Positions 43,833 to 52,696 of a stretch of DNA of 64,000 nt are shown piece after piece. Made by a program: the position numbers and the translations under genes. The notes under the pieces are model-generated. The model had not been told where the DNA came from. It did not search any database and worked only from the letters and a program-made list of their open reading frames with translations. Source of the stretch: Nocardiopsis sinuspersici (GTDB taxonomy: Bacteria > Actinomycetota > Actinomycetes > Streptosporangiales > Streptosporangiaceae); NCBI GenBank assembly GCA_008638415.1, contig VWVT01000010.1, forward strand, positions 186,001 through 250,000. Reading direction: 5' to 3'. Every line of letters starts with the position of its first letter. Position 1 is the stretch's first letter.

Positions 43833-43973
43833 ATGGGTATTTTGCTTACGATCCTCGGAATCATCCTCATCGTCGCCGGCGTTCTCGGAGTGCTGCGCGG
43901 GCAGATGCTCTGGGGCATCATCGCCATTGTCGTCGGACTCTTCATCGCTCCTGGTTACTTCTACGGTTTCTAG
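43833..43973 (+). CDS. Small membrane protein of the GPGG-motif type (46 aa)
   Basis: MGILLTILGIILIVAGVLGV, then LRGQMLWGIIAIVVGLFIAPG and YFYGF. Two hydrophobic helices are joined by an Arg-Gly turn. Actinobacterial GPGG small membrane proteins have the same plan and end GLLxGPGGxSxF; here the end is GLFIAPGYFYGF, so the motif is changed to APGY. Function unknown. The region upstream is AT-rich and likely a promoter. A hairpin follows the stop. Confidence 0.75.
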   Translation: MGILLTILGIILIVAGVLGVLRGQMLWGIIAIVVGLFIAPGYFYGF

Positions 43974-44006
43974 CCTGTGGTCCCTCCTCCACCCGGACAC
44001 CACAGG
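43974..44006 (+). terminator. Hairpin after the small membrane protein gene
   Basis: CCTGTGGT (43974-43981) and ACCACAGG (43999-44006), perfect 8-bp stem with a 17-nt loop, immediately after the stop codon. No gene is seen between here and thyX. Confidence 0.45.
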
Positions 44007-44231
44007 CGGAAGGTACGACGGACAGCACCGAACGCGGGCCGGGCCTCCGACCGAAACGGCGGGGCCCGGCCCGCTCCTGTTCGGCCCCCAGGCCGACCGG
44101 GCCCGGCCCCGTGTACCCTCGTGTGAGGCTGGTCAGCCCTCGCCCCCATCACGCTCCCGTGCCCCGGAACCCCTGGTCGCGGCTGTTCGGCGTGCGTTCG
44201 GGGAGCGGGGATCACGAACGGGAGGCATGCT

Positions 44232-45029
44232 GTGAAGAGGGTCGAGCCGCAGGTCCGTCTGGTGGCGCGTCCGCAGGTGGACTACGACGCCGTCACCGAC
44301 TACCTCAAGGAGGTCGGTGGAGAGGCGTGGCTGGAGAGGTTCGACCGCGGTGAGCTCGACGCCCACCTCAACGACCCGCAGAACCTCGCCGAGTTCGCCG
44401 GGCGCCTGTGCTACCGCTCCTGGGAGCCGGGCCTGAACCCCAACGTCACCCGGGTGCGCAAGGACCAGGACGCCTACCTCGGCAACCTCCTGGCCAGCCT
44501 GCACGGCTCGGTCCTGGAGCACATCAGCTTCAGCTTCGTCCTGCACAACGTGTCCCGTGTACTGACCCACGAGCTCATCCGGCACCGCCCGGGTGTGGCC
44601 GTCTCCCAGGAGTCCCTGCGCTTCGTGCGCCTGAGCGACCTGCCGTTCTGGTTCCCCGACTGGGCCGAGGAGGACCCGGAGCTGATGGAGCGCGCCACCG
44701 CGATGCTCCAGCAGATGGAGGAGTTCCAGCTCTGGATGGCCGACCACTTCGGCCTGGACGACGAGGGCGTGAAGTTCGCCGAGAAGAAGCACAAGACCTC
44801 CTTCATGCGCCGCTTCGCTCCCGAGGGCGTGGCGACCGGCCTGGTGTGGACCGCCAACGTGCGCACCCTGCGCCACACCCTGGAGGCGCGCACCGCTCCC
44901 GGCGCCGAGGAGGAGATCCGACTGCTGTTCCACCTCATCGGCGAGGCGCTCCGGGAGGAGGCCCCGGCGCTCTTCGGCGACTACGAGGTGCAGGACGGCG
45001 CCTGGGTCCCGAAGTGGCGCAAGGTCTGA
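44232..45029 (+). CDS. thyX: Flavin-dependent thymidylate synthase ThyX
   Basis: 265 residues. It methylates dUMP to dTMP using methylenetetrahydrofolate, FAD and NADPH. The signature HELIRHRPGVAVSQESLRFV (RHR-x7-S, about residues 113-132) binds FAD and dUMP, and RRFAPEGVATGLVWTANVRTLRHTLEAR near 195 completes the active site. The GTG follows GGGAGG at 6 nt. It is a monocistronic unit with its own terminator. Confidence 0.96.
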   Translation: MKRVEPQVRLVARPQVDYDAVTDYLKEVGGEAWLERFDRGELDAHLNDPQNLAEFAGRLCYRSWEPGLNPNVTRVRKDQDAYLGNLLASLHGSVLEHISFSFVLHNVSRVLTHELIRHRPGVAVSQESLRFVRLSDLPFWFPDWAEEDPELMERATAMLQQMEEFQLWMADHFGLDDEGVKFAEKKHKTSFMRRFAPEGVATGLVWTANVRTLRHTLEARTAPGAEEEIRLLFHLIGEALREEAPALFGDYEVQDGAWVPKWRKV

Positions 45030-45042
45030 CCGGCGCGACCGT

Positions 45043-45075
45043 GCCCGTCCCTCCCTCGGGGGGACGGGCTTTTTT
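45043..45075 (+). terminator. Intrinsic terminator of thyX
   Basis: GCCCGTCCC (45043-45051) / GGGACGGGC (45061-45069) with a 9-nt loop and six T's; 13 nt after the thyX stop. Confidence 0.92.
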
Positions 45076-45527
45076 GTGCATGCAGGAATGAGCGTCTTTT
45101 CTCACCGCGAGGGCGCACGGCGGGTACCGCACCACAGGACCAGGCCCGAACAACACGGCGCCCAACGAGAACTGGTGTACGGCATTTGTGACACCACCTG
45201 TAACAGTAGGTAGTGGCAGCACCCGTGGCCCCACATATCCAGGACTCCGCTGTCCCGGAAACAGGCATCTTCCAGGCGATACCAGGCCCTACAGGCGAAG
45301 ATGACCATGATTCTCTGCAAAAATCGTGTTTTCACGATTTGCCTTGCTCTGGGATTTATTCTGTTTTGTGAATTTTAGTGGCGGTCCGAAATCCACTGCC
45401 GCTTTGTTGTGGGTCTGGTCTTTTCTGCGGGGGAGGAGGGAGGATGGTCCGGGACGCCCCGCCGCACCGGTGATGCGTGCGGTCCGTGTTTTTCCTGGAA
45501 ACGTTCGAAGGGCAAAAGGAGGCAGGA
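45076..45527. other. AT-rich intergenic region with a small hairpin
   Basis: About 450 bases without a convincing gene. G+C falls sharply at 45300-45430. AAATCGTG-TTTT-CACGATTT (45321-45340) is a perfect 8-bp hairpin, which may be an operator or an RNA element ahead of the secreted-protein gene. The low G+C suggests a promoter bound by a nucleoid protein or a foreign insertion. Confidence 0.4.
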
Positions 45528-45845
45528 ATGAGGGTTCTGGTATCCGTCGCCGCGGTGTTCGCCTTCGCGGTGGGCGGAACCGTTCTGGGAGCTGTTCCGG
45601 CATACGCCGCCACGGGAGAGGTCGTGGTGTTCACCACCGAGTTCGAGGCGCTGGAGCGCTACACGGACCCCCCGTCGGGGTCCTGCCACCAGCTCCCGGT
45701 CACCGCGCACGTGCTGGTCAACCTCACCGACTCCGACGTGAGCATGCACGCCGGCCCCACCTGCCTGAGCCCCGGCTTCGTGGTGGCTCCGGACCACGGC
45801 TGGCACGCTCCGCCCAGCGGGATGTTCAGCTTCTCGGTGTCCTGA
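45528..45845 (+). CDS. Small secreted protein (105 aa) with Sec signal peptide
   Basis: AAAGGAGG 5 nt before the ATG. The signal peptide MRVLVSVAAVFAFAVGGTVL continues to a cleavage site near AYA-ATG (about residue 27). The mature part is about 78 residues with two cysteines (GSCHQLP and GPTCLSP), likely one disulfide, and a beta-rich composition (GEVVVFTTEFEALERY; AHVLVNLTDSDVSMH). No known domain is recognised. It could be a small surface or signalling protein. It precedes the biosynthetic cluster but probably is not part of it. Confidence 0.75.
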   Translation: MRVLVSVAAVFAFAVGGTVLGAVPAYAATGEVVVFTTEFEALERYTDPPSGSCHQLPVTAHVLVNLTDSDVSMHAGPTCLSPGFVVAPDHGWHAPPSGMFSFSVS

Positions 45846-46090
45846 CCGACCCGGTCCCGCGGCGGGCGAACAGCACCCGCGGGACCGTCCGGCCGGCGGA
45901 GACCGCCGCGGCGATTCCCCTCCACCGCGCATTTGCACGGGTGAGGACGCGACCGTTCCCGGATTCTTCGCACGGGGAGGTTCCTCCGGGCGTCCGGCGC
46001 TTTCGGCGCGGTGGCCGGAGGCGGGCGGAAAATCAGCGGTGGTGTCCCGCGTATCGCGAGGACAAGGAAACGGAAAGGTGCTCGTCCGTT

Positions 46091-47104
46091 ATGCTGCACA
46101 CCTTCGTCGTCGGCCTCGGCAGGTCGGGAGAAGGGCTGCACCTGCCATCGCTCGCCAAGGCGCGGGCCAGGGAACCCACCCTGTTCGCCCCGGGCCCGGT
46201 GGTGGGGTTCGACCCGTTCCGGGCGTCGGCCGAGGGGGTGCTCATGGTCGAATCCCCGGAGGAGGCGGTGCACCACGCGCCGCCGCTGAGCACCGTGGTC
46301 CACCTGTGCACACCGCCGCACCTGCGCTCCGGCCTGCTGGAGCACCTGGCGGAGCTCGGCTACCGCAGGATCATCGTGGAGAAGCCGCTGGCCCTGGACC
46401 TGGTGGGACTGGCCTCCGTCGCCCGGCTCCGGCGGCGCTGGGGGCTGGACATCACCGTCACCACCCAGTGGCTGGACAGCGCGCTCACCCGGCGGCTGCT
46501 CGCGGTCCTGCGGGGGAAGGCCTTCGGGGACCTGCGCGCCATCACGGTGCTGCAGAACAAACCCCGTTTCACCCGCACCGCCGAGGCACCGGGCCACCCC
46601 ACCGCCTTCGACGTGGAGGTGCCCCACGCGCTGGCCGTGGTGATCACCCTCGCCGGGGGAGCGGACATCGCCTCGGCCTCCCTGGAGGACATGGTGACCG
46701 ACCGGACGCGGCTGCCCAGGCTGGGCCGCGCCCGGCTCGGCCTGAGGCACCACTCCGGGGTGCTCAGCCGGATCGACTCGGACCTGACCTCCCCCGTGCG
46801 CGAGCGCCGCATCGTGCTGGAGTTCGACAGGGCCCTGCTCACCGGCCACTACCCGTGCAGCGCGGCCGACCACACGGCCCAGCTGCGGGTGGACGCACAG
46901 GGGTGGGAGCCCATCCGCTCGGTCTTCGACGACGACGCGTTCCCCGCCTTCATCCGAGCCGCCTACACCCGCTACGCCCGGTCCCACCGCGCCCCCGGAG
47001 CACTCTCGGCCCAGATCGAGGCGGTCCGGCTGCTCACCGAGGCCAAGAACCTGTGCGCGTCCGGTACCCGGGGACAGGGGGTGGGCAGTGTCGTCGGCGC
47101 ATGA
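46091..47104 (+). CDS. Gfo/Idh/MocA-family oxidoreductase (cluster gene 1)
   Basis: 337 residues. The N-terminal NAD(P)-binding fold has VVGLGRSGEG (GxGxxG type, about residue 6) and HLCTPPHL; the catalytic-site motif is IIVEKPLALD (EKP, about residue 95). A C-terminal alpha/beta substrate domain follows. The family oxidises or reduces sugars, cyclitols or imines. It starts the cluster; the ATG has no close RBS. The next gene overlaps it by 17 nt. Substrate inferred only from context: a sugar- or cyclitol-like precursor. Confidence 0.8.
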   Translation: MLHTFVVGLGRSGEGLHLPSLAKARAREPTLFAPGPVVGFDPFRASAEGVLMVESPEEAVHHAPPLSTVVHLCTPPHLRSGLLEHLAELGYRRIIVEKPLALDLVGLASVARLRRRWGLDITVTTQWLDSALTRRLLAVLRGKAFGDLRAITVLQNKPRFTRTAEAPGHPTAFDVEVPHALAVVITLAGGADIASASLEDMVTDRTRLPRLGRARLGLRHHSGVLSRIDSDLTSPVRERRIVLEFDRALLTGHYPCSAADHTAQLRVDAQGWEPIRSVFDDDAFPAFIRAAYTRYARSHRAPGALSAQIEAVRLLTEAKNLCASGTRGQGVGSVVGA

Positions 47105-47993
47105 ACCGCCCCGCCCGGTACCCGCGGGGATCGGAGACGAGGCCGCGCCCGGCCTCGACGGTCAGCTCGCGGCCCTGGCCGAGCTCGGCTGGAACCGCCT
47201 GGAACTGCGCACCGTCGACGCGGTCCCGATCGCCGAGCTGGACGAGCGGGCCTTCGACCGCGCCGCGCGCGGGATCCGGGAGGCCGGAACCGACGTGGTC
47301 GCCGTCGCCTCGCGCATCGGGGACTGGTCCCGGCCCGCCACGGGAGACCCGTCCCTCGACCTGACCGAGCTGGAGGTCCTGGCGAGGCGCTGCGCGGTGC
47401 TGGGCACCCGTTTGGTCAGGATCATGTCCTACCCCTCGGGAGGGCTGGCCGAGCCCGCGTGGGGACGCCGGGTCCGCGCGCGCCTGCGCGAGCTGGTCCG
47501 AAGGGCCGAGGACGCCGGCCTGGTACTGGTGCACGAGAACTGCGCGGGCTGGGCGGGCGAGAGCGCGGAGCGGGCGCTGGAGCTGCTGTCCGAGGTGGAC
47601 AGCCCGTCGCTGCGGCTGCTGTTCGACACCGGCAACGGAGTCGCCCACGGATACCGCGCCCCCGAGATGCTGCGCGCCCTCGTCGGGCACGTGGCGCACG
47701 TCCACGTCAAGGACGCGGTGACCGGGCCCGGCGGCGAGGTCGGCTACGTGCTCCCCGGCACCGGAGAGGCCGGGGTCGCAGCGTGCCTGGGGCTGCTGGC
47801 CGAACACGGCTACACCGGAGCGCTGTCCATCGAACCCCACCTGCACCTGCGCCCGCACCTGCGGGCCTCGGGAGCCGACCCCGGACGCGGCGACCGTGCC
47901 GCCTTCGTCGCCTACGGGCGCGAGCTGGAACGGCTCGTGGCCGAGCAGTGGTGCGCTGTGCCCGCACCCCGCCGCGCGGAGGGGGCCAGGTGA
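47088..47993 (+). CDS. Xylose-isomerase-like TIM-barrel epimerase/isomerase (cluster gene 2)
   Basis: 301 residues. AP-endonuclease-2/xylose-isomerase-like barrel. The metal ligands can be followed along the strands: E in VLVHENCAGW (about 150), D in LLFDTGNGVA (about 180), H in AHVHVKDA (about 206), E in LSIEPHLHL (about 245). Relatives include sugar-phosphate epimerases and inosose dehydratase (IolE). GTG start with GGGGGTGG upstream, overlapping gene 1. With an Idh-type dehydrogenase either side of the block, isomerisation or dehydration of a polyol is likely. Confidence 0.8.
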   Translation: MSSAHEPPRPVPAGIGDEAAPGLDGQLAALAELGWNRLELRTVDAVPIAELDERAFDRAARGIREAGTDVVAVASRIGDWSRPATGDPSLDLTELEVLARRCAVLGTRLVRIMSYPSGGLAEPAWGRRVRARLRELVRRAEDAGLVLVHENCAGWAGESAERALELLSEVDSPSLRLLFDTGNGVAHGYRAPEMLRALVGHVAHVHVKDAVTGPGGEVGYVLPGTGEAGVAACLGLLAEHGYTGALSIEPHLHLRPHLRASGADPGRGDRAAFVAYGRELERLVAEQWCAVPAPRRAEGAR

Positions 47994-49273
47994 GCGCGAC
48001 CCTCACACCCGATGACCACGCCCTGCTGCTGCGGCTGATGGAGCTGCCCACCGCGGGGCCGCTGGAGACCGGGCCGGCCGGGCCGCGGCCGCGCCTGCGC
48101 GAGGCCCAGAACGCCTACGCCCGCGCCGCGGCCGGGACCGGCTTTCGCGTGGTACGCCACGCACCGGCCGATCCCGCCGACATGGACCGGCCCGACGTCC
48201 CGGCTCCCGTGCGCGAGGCCCTGGCCGACCCCGCCTTCCTCGAATGCCAGCCCAGCCTGGTGCTGCGACTGGGACCCGAACTGCCCGCGGAACGCACCGT
48301 GATGTTCAACGTGCACCTGGACACGGTCGCCGGCGACCTGCCGGTCGGCTTCGACGGCGAGCGCTTCCACGGGCGCGGAGCCATCGACGCCAAGGGCCCG
48401 GCGGTGGCGCTGCTGGCCGGGGTGCGCGCCGCGCGCGACCGGTGCCCCGCCCTGGGCCGCGACGTCGCGGTGGTCGTCCAGGCCGTGGCCGGGGAGGAGG
48501 GCGGCGCCATGGGGGTGCTGGGCACCCGCCCGCTGGTCGAGCGCGGCCACACCGGCCGGCTCAACGTGTTCTGCGAGCCCACCCGGACGCGGTTCCTCCC
48601 GCGCAGCACGGCGGCGATGACCGCCCGGGTGTCGGTCCACGGGGACGACGCGGTGGACGACCGCCCGCACACCGGACACAACGCCGCCGTGCTGTTGGGC
48701 TTCCTGGCCCAACACCTGGGGCGCGCGCTCGACGCGCACGCCGGAACGGGAGCCGTGTGCGTGGCGGGCCTGCACACCGGCACCCTGCACAACAGGGTCT
48801 ACGGCACCGGATCGCTGCTGCTCAACCTCTCCTACACCCGGGCCGACGCGGGACGCGTGCTGGAGTCCGCGCTGACCGAGGCGCTCGACGAGGGCCTCGA
48901 CGCGTTCGCGGAGGCCTTCACCGGGACCGCGCTGTTCGACCGGACCGCCGCGGACGCGCGCGCCCTGACCCGCCTGGAGTGGCGCAAGCGCGGCCTGCCC
49001 GTGCTGGACGACCGCGACCCCTGGGGGCGGGACCTGATGGGCCGGGCCGGGATCGACCCGTGGCCCTCCGACGAACCGGCCTTCACCTGCGACGCCATCT
49101 GGATGTCCGGAGTCGCCGGGGCGTACACCGCGGTGCTGGGCCCCGGCGACCTGGCCGCCAACAACGCGCACGCCGACGGCGAGTTCGCCGACGCCGCCGA
49201 ACTCGACGGGTTCGCCGACGCGGTGGCCCGCCTCCTGACCGCCTTCACCGCCCAGACGAACGGACGACCGTGA
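47990..49273 (+). CDS. M20-family metallo-deacylase/peptidase (cluster gene 3)
   Basis: 427 residues. Zn ligands: H and D in VMFNVHLDTVAGD and GRGAIDAKGPA (about 108-130), catalytic EE in AVAGEEGGAMG (about 165), E in VFCEPTRTR (about 195), final H in AANNAHADGEF near the C-terminus. Related to ArgE/DapE deacylases and carboxypeptidases. In a biosynthetic cluster it probably removes an N-acyl protecting group or splits an amide. GTGA overlap with gene 2. Confidence 0.85.
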   Translation: MSATLTPDDHALLLRLMELPTAGPLETGPAGPRPRLREAQNAYARAAAGTGFRVVRHAPADPADMDRPDVPAPVREALADPAFLECQPSLVLRLGPELPAERTVMFNVHLDTVAGDLPVGFDGERFHGRGAIDAKGPAVALLAGVRAARDRCPALGRDVAVVVQAVAGEEGGAMGVLGTRPLVERGHTGRLNVFCEPTRTRFLPRSTAAMTARVSVHGDDAVDDRPHTGHNAAVLLGFLAQHLGRALDAHAGTGAVCVAGLHTGTLHNRVYGTGSLLLNLSYTRADAGRVLESALTEALDEGLDAFAEAFTGTALFDRTAADARALTRLEWRKRGLPVLDDRDPWGRDLMGRAGIDPWPSDEPAFTCDAIWMSGVAGAYTAVLGPGDLAANNAHADGEFADAAELDGFADAVARLLTAFTAQTNGRP

Positions 49274-50409
49274 GCACCACCTCCCACATCCCGCCGCAGG
49301 CCCCGCCGGACCAGGGTGCCGTGCGGGTGGGCCACGACGACCTGACCGCCTTCGCCGCCGGGGTGTTCGCCCACCGCGGCCTCGCGCCGGACCGGGCGGC
49401 CGAGGCGGCGCGCGCGCTGTGCCACGGCGACCTCGCCGGACCGCGTTCGCACGGCCTGGCCAACCTGACCCGGCTCTACCTGCCACTGCTCGACGAGGGC
49501 AGGGCCGACCCCGCCGCCGAGCCGCGTACCGTCACCGACCTGGGCGCCGCCGTACTCCTGGACGCGCGCCGCGCGCTGGGCCTGTGGGTGGCGAGCGAGG
49601 CCATGGACCGGGCCGTCGAGCGCGCCGGGCGCCACGGCGTCGGCCTGGTGTCCGTACGCGGCGCCACCCACCTGGGATGCGCCGGCTACCACGCCCTGCG
49701 CGCGGTCGAACACGGCATGGTGGGCCTGGTGGCCAGCAACTGCGGACGCCAGCGCATCGCCCGGCCGCCCGGCGGCGCTGTGACGATGCTGGGCACCAAC
49801 CCGCTCAGCGTCGCGGCCCCGGCCGGCCAGCACCCCCCGTTCCTGCTCGACATGAGCACCACGGCCGCGCCCACCGGCCGGATCCGCCAGGCGGCCCGGG
49901 AGGGGCACACCCTGCCCGAGGGGCTTCTGTGCGACGACCTGGGCGCGCCCGTCACCGACCCGGACGCCTTCGACGCGGGGCGGGCGCACCTGATGTGGCT
50001 GGGCGGCCGGGAGGGCCGGTACAAGGGGTTCGGCCTGGGACTCATGGTGGAGGTGCTGGCCGCGCTGGTGCCCGGCGCCGGGCTGGGACCGCACCCCGAC
50101 GCCCTCACGGGTGACGGCGGACCGAGCGGCCGCGACGACGACATCGGCTTCCTCGTCGCCGCCGTCGCGCCCGACGCCCTGCGGGAGGGGGCCGGGGAGG
50201 ACGCGGAGGAGCTGTTCGGCGCGCTGTTGGCGTGCCCGCCGACCGACCGGGCCGAGCCGGTGCGCTATCCCGGCTGGCACGAGTACCACCGGGCGGGGGA
50301 GCGGCGCCGCGGGGGCGTGCCGCTGGAGGCTCCGCTGTACGCGGAGCTGGCCGAGCTGGCGGAGCGGACCGGGCTGCGGGTCCCGCCCGTCCAGGGAGCC
50401 CCGCGATGA
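49270..50409 (+). CDS. Ldh2/YiaK-family NAD(P)-dependent 2-hydroxyacid or imine reductase (cluster gene 4)
   Basis: 379 residues. Malate/L-lactate/sulfolactate dehydrogenase family 2, unrelated to classical LDH. Motifs: DLAGPRSHGLANL (about 60-70), VRGATHLGCAGYHA (His general acid region, about 125-140), MLGTNPLSVAAP (about 175-186) and RYKGFGLGLMVE (about 255). Members include delta1-piperideine-2-carboxylate reductase, so a cyclic imino acid is as possible as a hydroxyacid. GTGA overlap with gene 3. Confidence 0.85.
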   Translation: MSTTSHIPPQAPPDQGAVRVGHDDLTAFAAGVFAHRGLAPDRAAEAARALCHGDLAGPRSHGLANLTRLYLPLLDEGRADPAAEPRTVTDLGAAVLLDARRALGLWVASEAMDRAVERAGRHGVGLVSVRGATHLGCAGYHALRAVEHGMVGLVASNCGRQRIARPPGGAVTMLGTNPLSVAAPAGQHPPFLLDMSTTAAPTGRIRQAAREGHTLPEGLLCDDLGAPVTDPDAFDAGRAHLMWLGGREGRYKGFGLGLMVEVLAALVPGAGLGPHPDALTGDGGPSGRDDDIGFLVAAVAPDALREGAGEDAEELFGALLACPPTDRAEPVRYPGWHEYHRAGERRRGGVPLEAPLYAELAELAERTGLRVPPVQGAPR

Positions 50410-51440
50410 GGCCGCCGCTACGGGTCGGACTGGTCGGTCTCGGTGTGATCTCCCGCTTCTACCTCGCCGCGCTGCGCACCGTGCCCGGACTGGAACTGGT
50501 TGCGGTGTGCGACCGGAACCCGGCCGTGCTGGCCGCGCGCCCGGCCGGCGTGCCGGGTTACACCGACCACGCGCGGATGCTGGACGAGGCCGCCCCGGAC
50601 GCGGTGGTGGTCACCGCGCCCAACGACGCGCACGCCCGGATCTGCGCCGACGCCCTCGGGTGGGGCGCGGCCGTGTGCGTGGAGAAGCCGCTCGCCCTGG
50701 ACTCCGCCCAGGCGGAGCCGCTCACCGAGCTCGCCCGCCAGCGGGGCACCCCGCTGTTCACCGCCTTCCACCGCCGGTACAACTCCGGGGTCGCGCGGCT
50801 GCGTGAGGACCTGGTCGGCCGGCGCGTGGTGGAGGTGACCGTGCGCTACCTGGAACGGATCGAGGAGCACGCCGGGACCGACACCTGGTACCTGGACCCG
50901 GACCGGTGCGGAGGCGGATGCGTCGCCGACAACGGACCCAACGCGTTCGACCTGGTCGAGTCGCTGCTCGGCCCGGTCGATGTGGTGGCGGCGCGTGTGG
51001 ACCGGGACGCCGCGGGCACCGACCGGCGGGCCGAGGTCGAACTGCGCGCACGGGGGGCCCGGGCCGGAGGCCGCCCGCCGGTGACGGGTGACGGGCGACG
51101 GGGAGGGGGCCGCGGCCGCGGGCCGACCGTCGGAGACGGGCCGTGGGCGGGAGGAGCCCGCGCCAGGGTGCTGCTCGACTGGTCGCATCCCGGCGAGCGC
51201 AAGGACGTCGAGGTGCGCACCGACGACGGCACGGACCTGAGGACGGACATGCTGGCCGGCCATCCCGGTTTCAAGGGATCCCTGTGGCACGAGTACGTCG
51301 GGGTGCTCACCGAGTTCGAGTGGCGGGTGCGCGAGGGCCTGGTCGAGGATCCGGGCGGGCCGTCCGCGCTGAAGCTGGTCGGCGACGCCTACCGGCTGGC
51401 GGCCGTCGAGGAGAGGCGAACACAGGAGGGAGCCAGGTGA
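50406..51440 (+). CDS. Second Gfo/Idh/MocA-family oxidoreductase with an inserted Gly/Arg-rich loop (cluster gene 5)
   Basis: 344 residues. N-terminal Rossmann motif VGLVGLGVISRFYLA, then VVTAPNDAHARIC and CVEKPLALDSA. DNGPNAFDLVESLLG (about residue 180) corresponds to the catalytic Asp/His region. Residues about 215-250 are a low-complexity insert (ARGARAGGRPPVTGDGRRGG) absent from typical members. ATGA overlap with gene 4. Not closely similar to gene 1, so the two probably act at different steps. Confidence 0.82.
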   Translation: MRPPLRVGLVGLGVISRFYLAALRTVPGLELVAVCDRNPAVLAARPAGVPGYTDHARMLDEAAPDAVVVTAPNDAHARICADALGWGAAVCVEKPLALDSAQAEPLTELARQRGTPLFTAFHRRYNSGVARLREDLVGRRVVEVTVRYLERIEEHAGTDTWYLDPDRCGGGCVADNGPNAFDLVESLLGPVDVVAARVDRDAAGTDRRAEVELRARGARAGGRPPVTGDGRRGGGRGRGPTVGDGPWAGGARARVLLDWSHPGERKDVEVRTDDGTDLRTDMLAGHPGFKGSLWHEYVGVLTEFEWRVREGLVEDPGGPSALKLVGDAYRLAAVEERRTQEGAR

Positions 51441-51907
51441 ACCCGTACGAGGACGGTCCCAAACGCGAGGTCACCGCGACGCTGGTGAAGGTCCTGGTGC
51501 ACCGCAGGGACGAGCGGGGCATGCGGCTCGTCCCCCACGCGAGCCGGTGCGTGCGCGCGGGGGAGGTGCACGAGCTGGTCGCCACCGACCACACCGAGAC
51601 GGCGGCGGGGGCCCGGATCGACAGGGTCGGCTTCCTCGGGTTCGCCGAGATCACCGCCGCGGGAGTGGTCGACCGCGGCGACGAGGTGTGGATCGGCTCC
51701 CGCCGGGTGGGGGTGGTGCTCGGCTTCGACGGCTGCCACATGCCCAACCACTACAACGTGCTGGTCCACGCCGACCCGGTGCCGACCGGACGGGACCTGG
51801 GACTGGCCGCGGGGGAGGCGCTGGTGTTCCGCCAGGGCGTCCCGGACGCCGCGACGGGAACAACGTCCGCCGAACCGGTTCCAGAGGAATCCGGTATTTG
51901 CTCATAA
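51437..51907 (+). CDS. Small unknown cluster protein, 156 aa (cluster gene 6)
   Basis: I do not recognise the function. The protein is compact and beta-rich: ATLVKVLVHRRDERGMRLVPHA, then GAEIDRVG-like strands (GARIDRVGFLGFAEITAAG), GSRRVGVVLGFDGCHMPNHYNVLVH and GEALVFRQGVP. Conserved-looking GFDGCHMPNHYN contains Cys, two His and Asn suited to a metal or catalytic site. GTGA overlap with gene 5 and GGAGGG RBS show that it belongs to the operon. It could be a cyclase, dehydratase or accessory protein. Confidence 0.7.
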   Translation: MNPYEDGPKREVTATLVKVLVHRRDERGMRLVPHASRCVRAGEVHELVATDHTETAAGARIDRVGFLGFAEITAAGVVDRGDEVWIGSRRVGVVLGFDGCHMPNHYNVLVHADPVPTGRDLGLAAGEALVFRQGVPDAATGTTSAEPVPEESGICS

Positions 51908-51960
51908 ATGTCCGATATAAATTATCAATTATTCGATCTTATTGTTCTGATCCCCCTTTC
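51890..51960. promoter_or_regulatory. AT-rich island at the operon break inside the cluster
   Basis: Runs such as ATATAAATTATCAATTATTCG make this the most AT-rich stretch in the window. It follows the last gene of the first operon and precedes the EF-hand gene (start 52090), so it probably contains that gene's promoter and may be a binding site for an Lsr2-like silencer. GAGGGA near 52080 is the EF-hand RBS. Confidence 0.5.
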
Positions 51961-52089
51961 GTGAGAGGTGGTCCGGCGGTAATCTTTGGAAGTGGAGGGA
52001 GTTCGGCTGGGCTCGGTCGAAGATCCTTTCCAGTGTTCCGACGGGACATCGTACGTCTGTTTTTCCATGTTGAATGTGAGGGAAATTCA

Positions 52090-52617
52090 ATGACGACCGC
52101 AACCAAGGCCAACAGCCGCCTCGAGGAGCGCTTCCGCCTCTGGGACAACAACGGCAACGGGGCGATCGAGCGCTCCGACTTCGAGAACGAGGCGAACGGC
52201 ATCATCTCGCGCCTGGGGGCCGAGGGCACCGCCAAGGGCAACGCGCTCAGGGAGGCGTACCTGGGCATGTTCGACCAGTTGGCCGCGGCCGCGGGCAGCC
52301 AGCGGATGACCAAGGACCAGTTCGTCAGGGTCGCCGAGCAGAAGATCATCGGCAGGGGCGACGCCGGCTTCGCCGAGATCGTCCAGCCGACCATCCAGGC
52401 GATCGTCGACGTGCTGGACGTCGACGGCAGCGGTGAGATCAGCCCGAGCGAGATGGAGAAGTGGTTCGACGCCATCGGCCTGGGCGGCGCCGAGGCCACC
52501 CGGGCCTTCTCCGAGCTGGACACCGACGGCAGCGGCCGTCTGTCCACCGCCGAGCTGGTCGCCGCGGTCCGCGACTACCACCTCGGCAAGAACGACATCC
52601 CCCTCCTCGGCGGCTGA
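52090..52617 (+). CDS. EF-hand calcium-binding protein, calerythrin-like
   Basis: 175 residues. Canonical loops: DNNGNGAIERSD (about 19-30), DVDGSGEISPSE (about 115-126) and DTDGSGRLSTAE (about 149-160). One further position, near residue 65, is degenerate. This four-site, three-functional plan matches calerythrin of actinomycetes, a cytosolic calcium buffer or sensor. RBS GAGGGA at 7 nt. It interrupts the biosynthetic operon and has its own AT-rich promoter; a link to the cluster is unproven. Confidence 0.88.
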   Translation: MTTATKANSRLEERFRLWDNNGNGAIERSDFENEANGIISRLGAEGTAKGNALREAYLGMFDQLAAAAGSQRMTKDQFVRVAEQKIIGRGDAGFAEIVQPTIQAIVDVLDVDGSGEISPSEMEKWFDAIGLGGAEATRAFSELDTDGSGRLSTAELVAAVRDYHLGKNDIPLLGG

Positions 52618-52696
52618 CCCCGTCCCCGGTCGCGGCGACCCCCCGCCGCGACCGGGCCCCGGTCCCTCGCCCCCTCCTCGGTACGGAAACGGAAAA

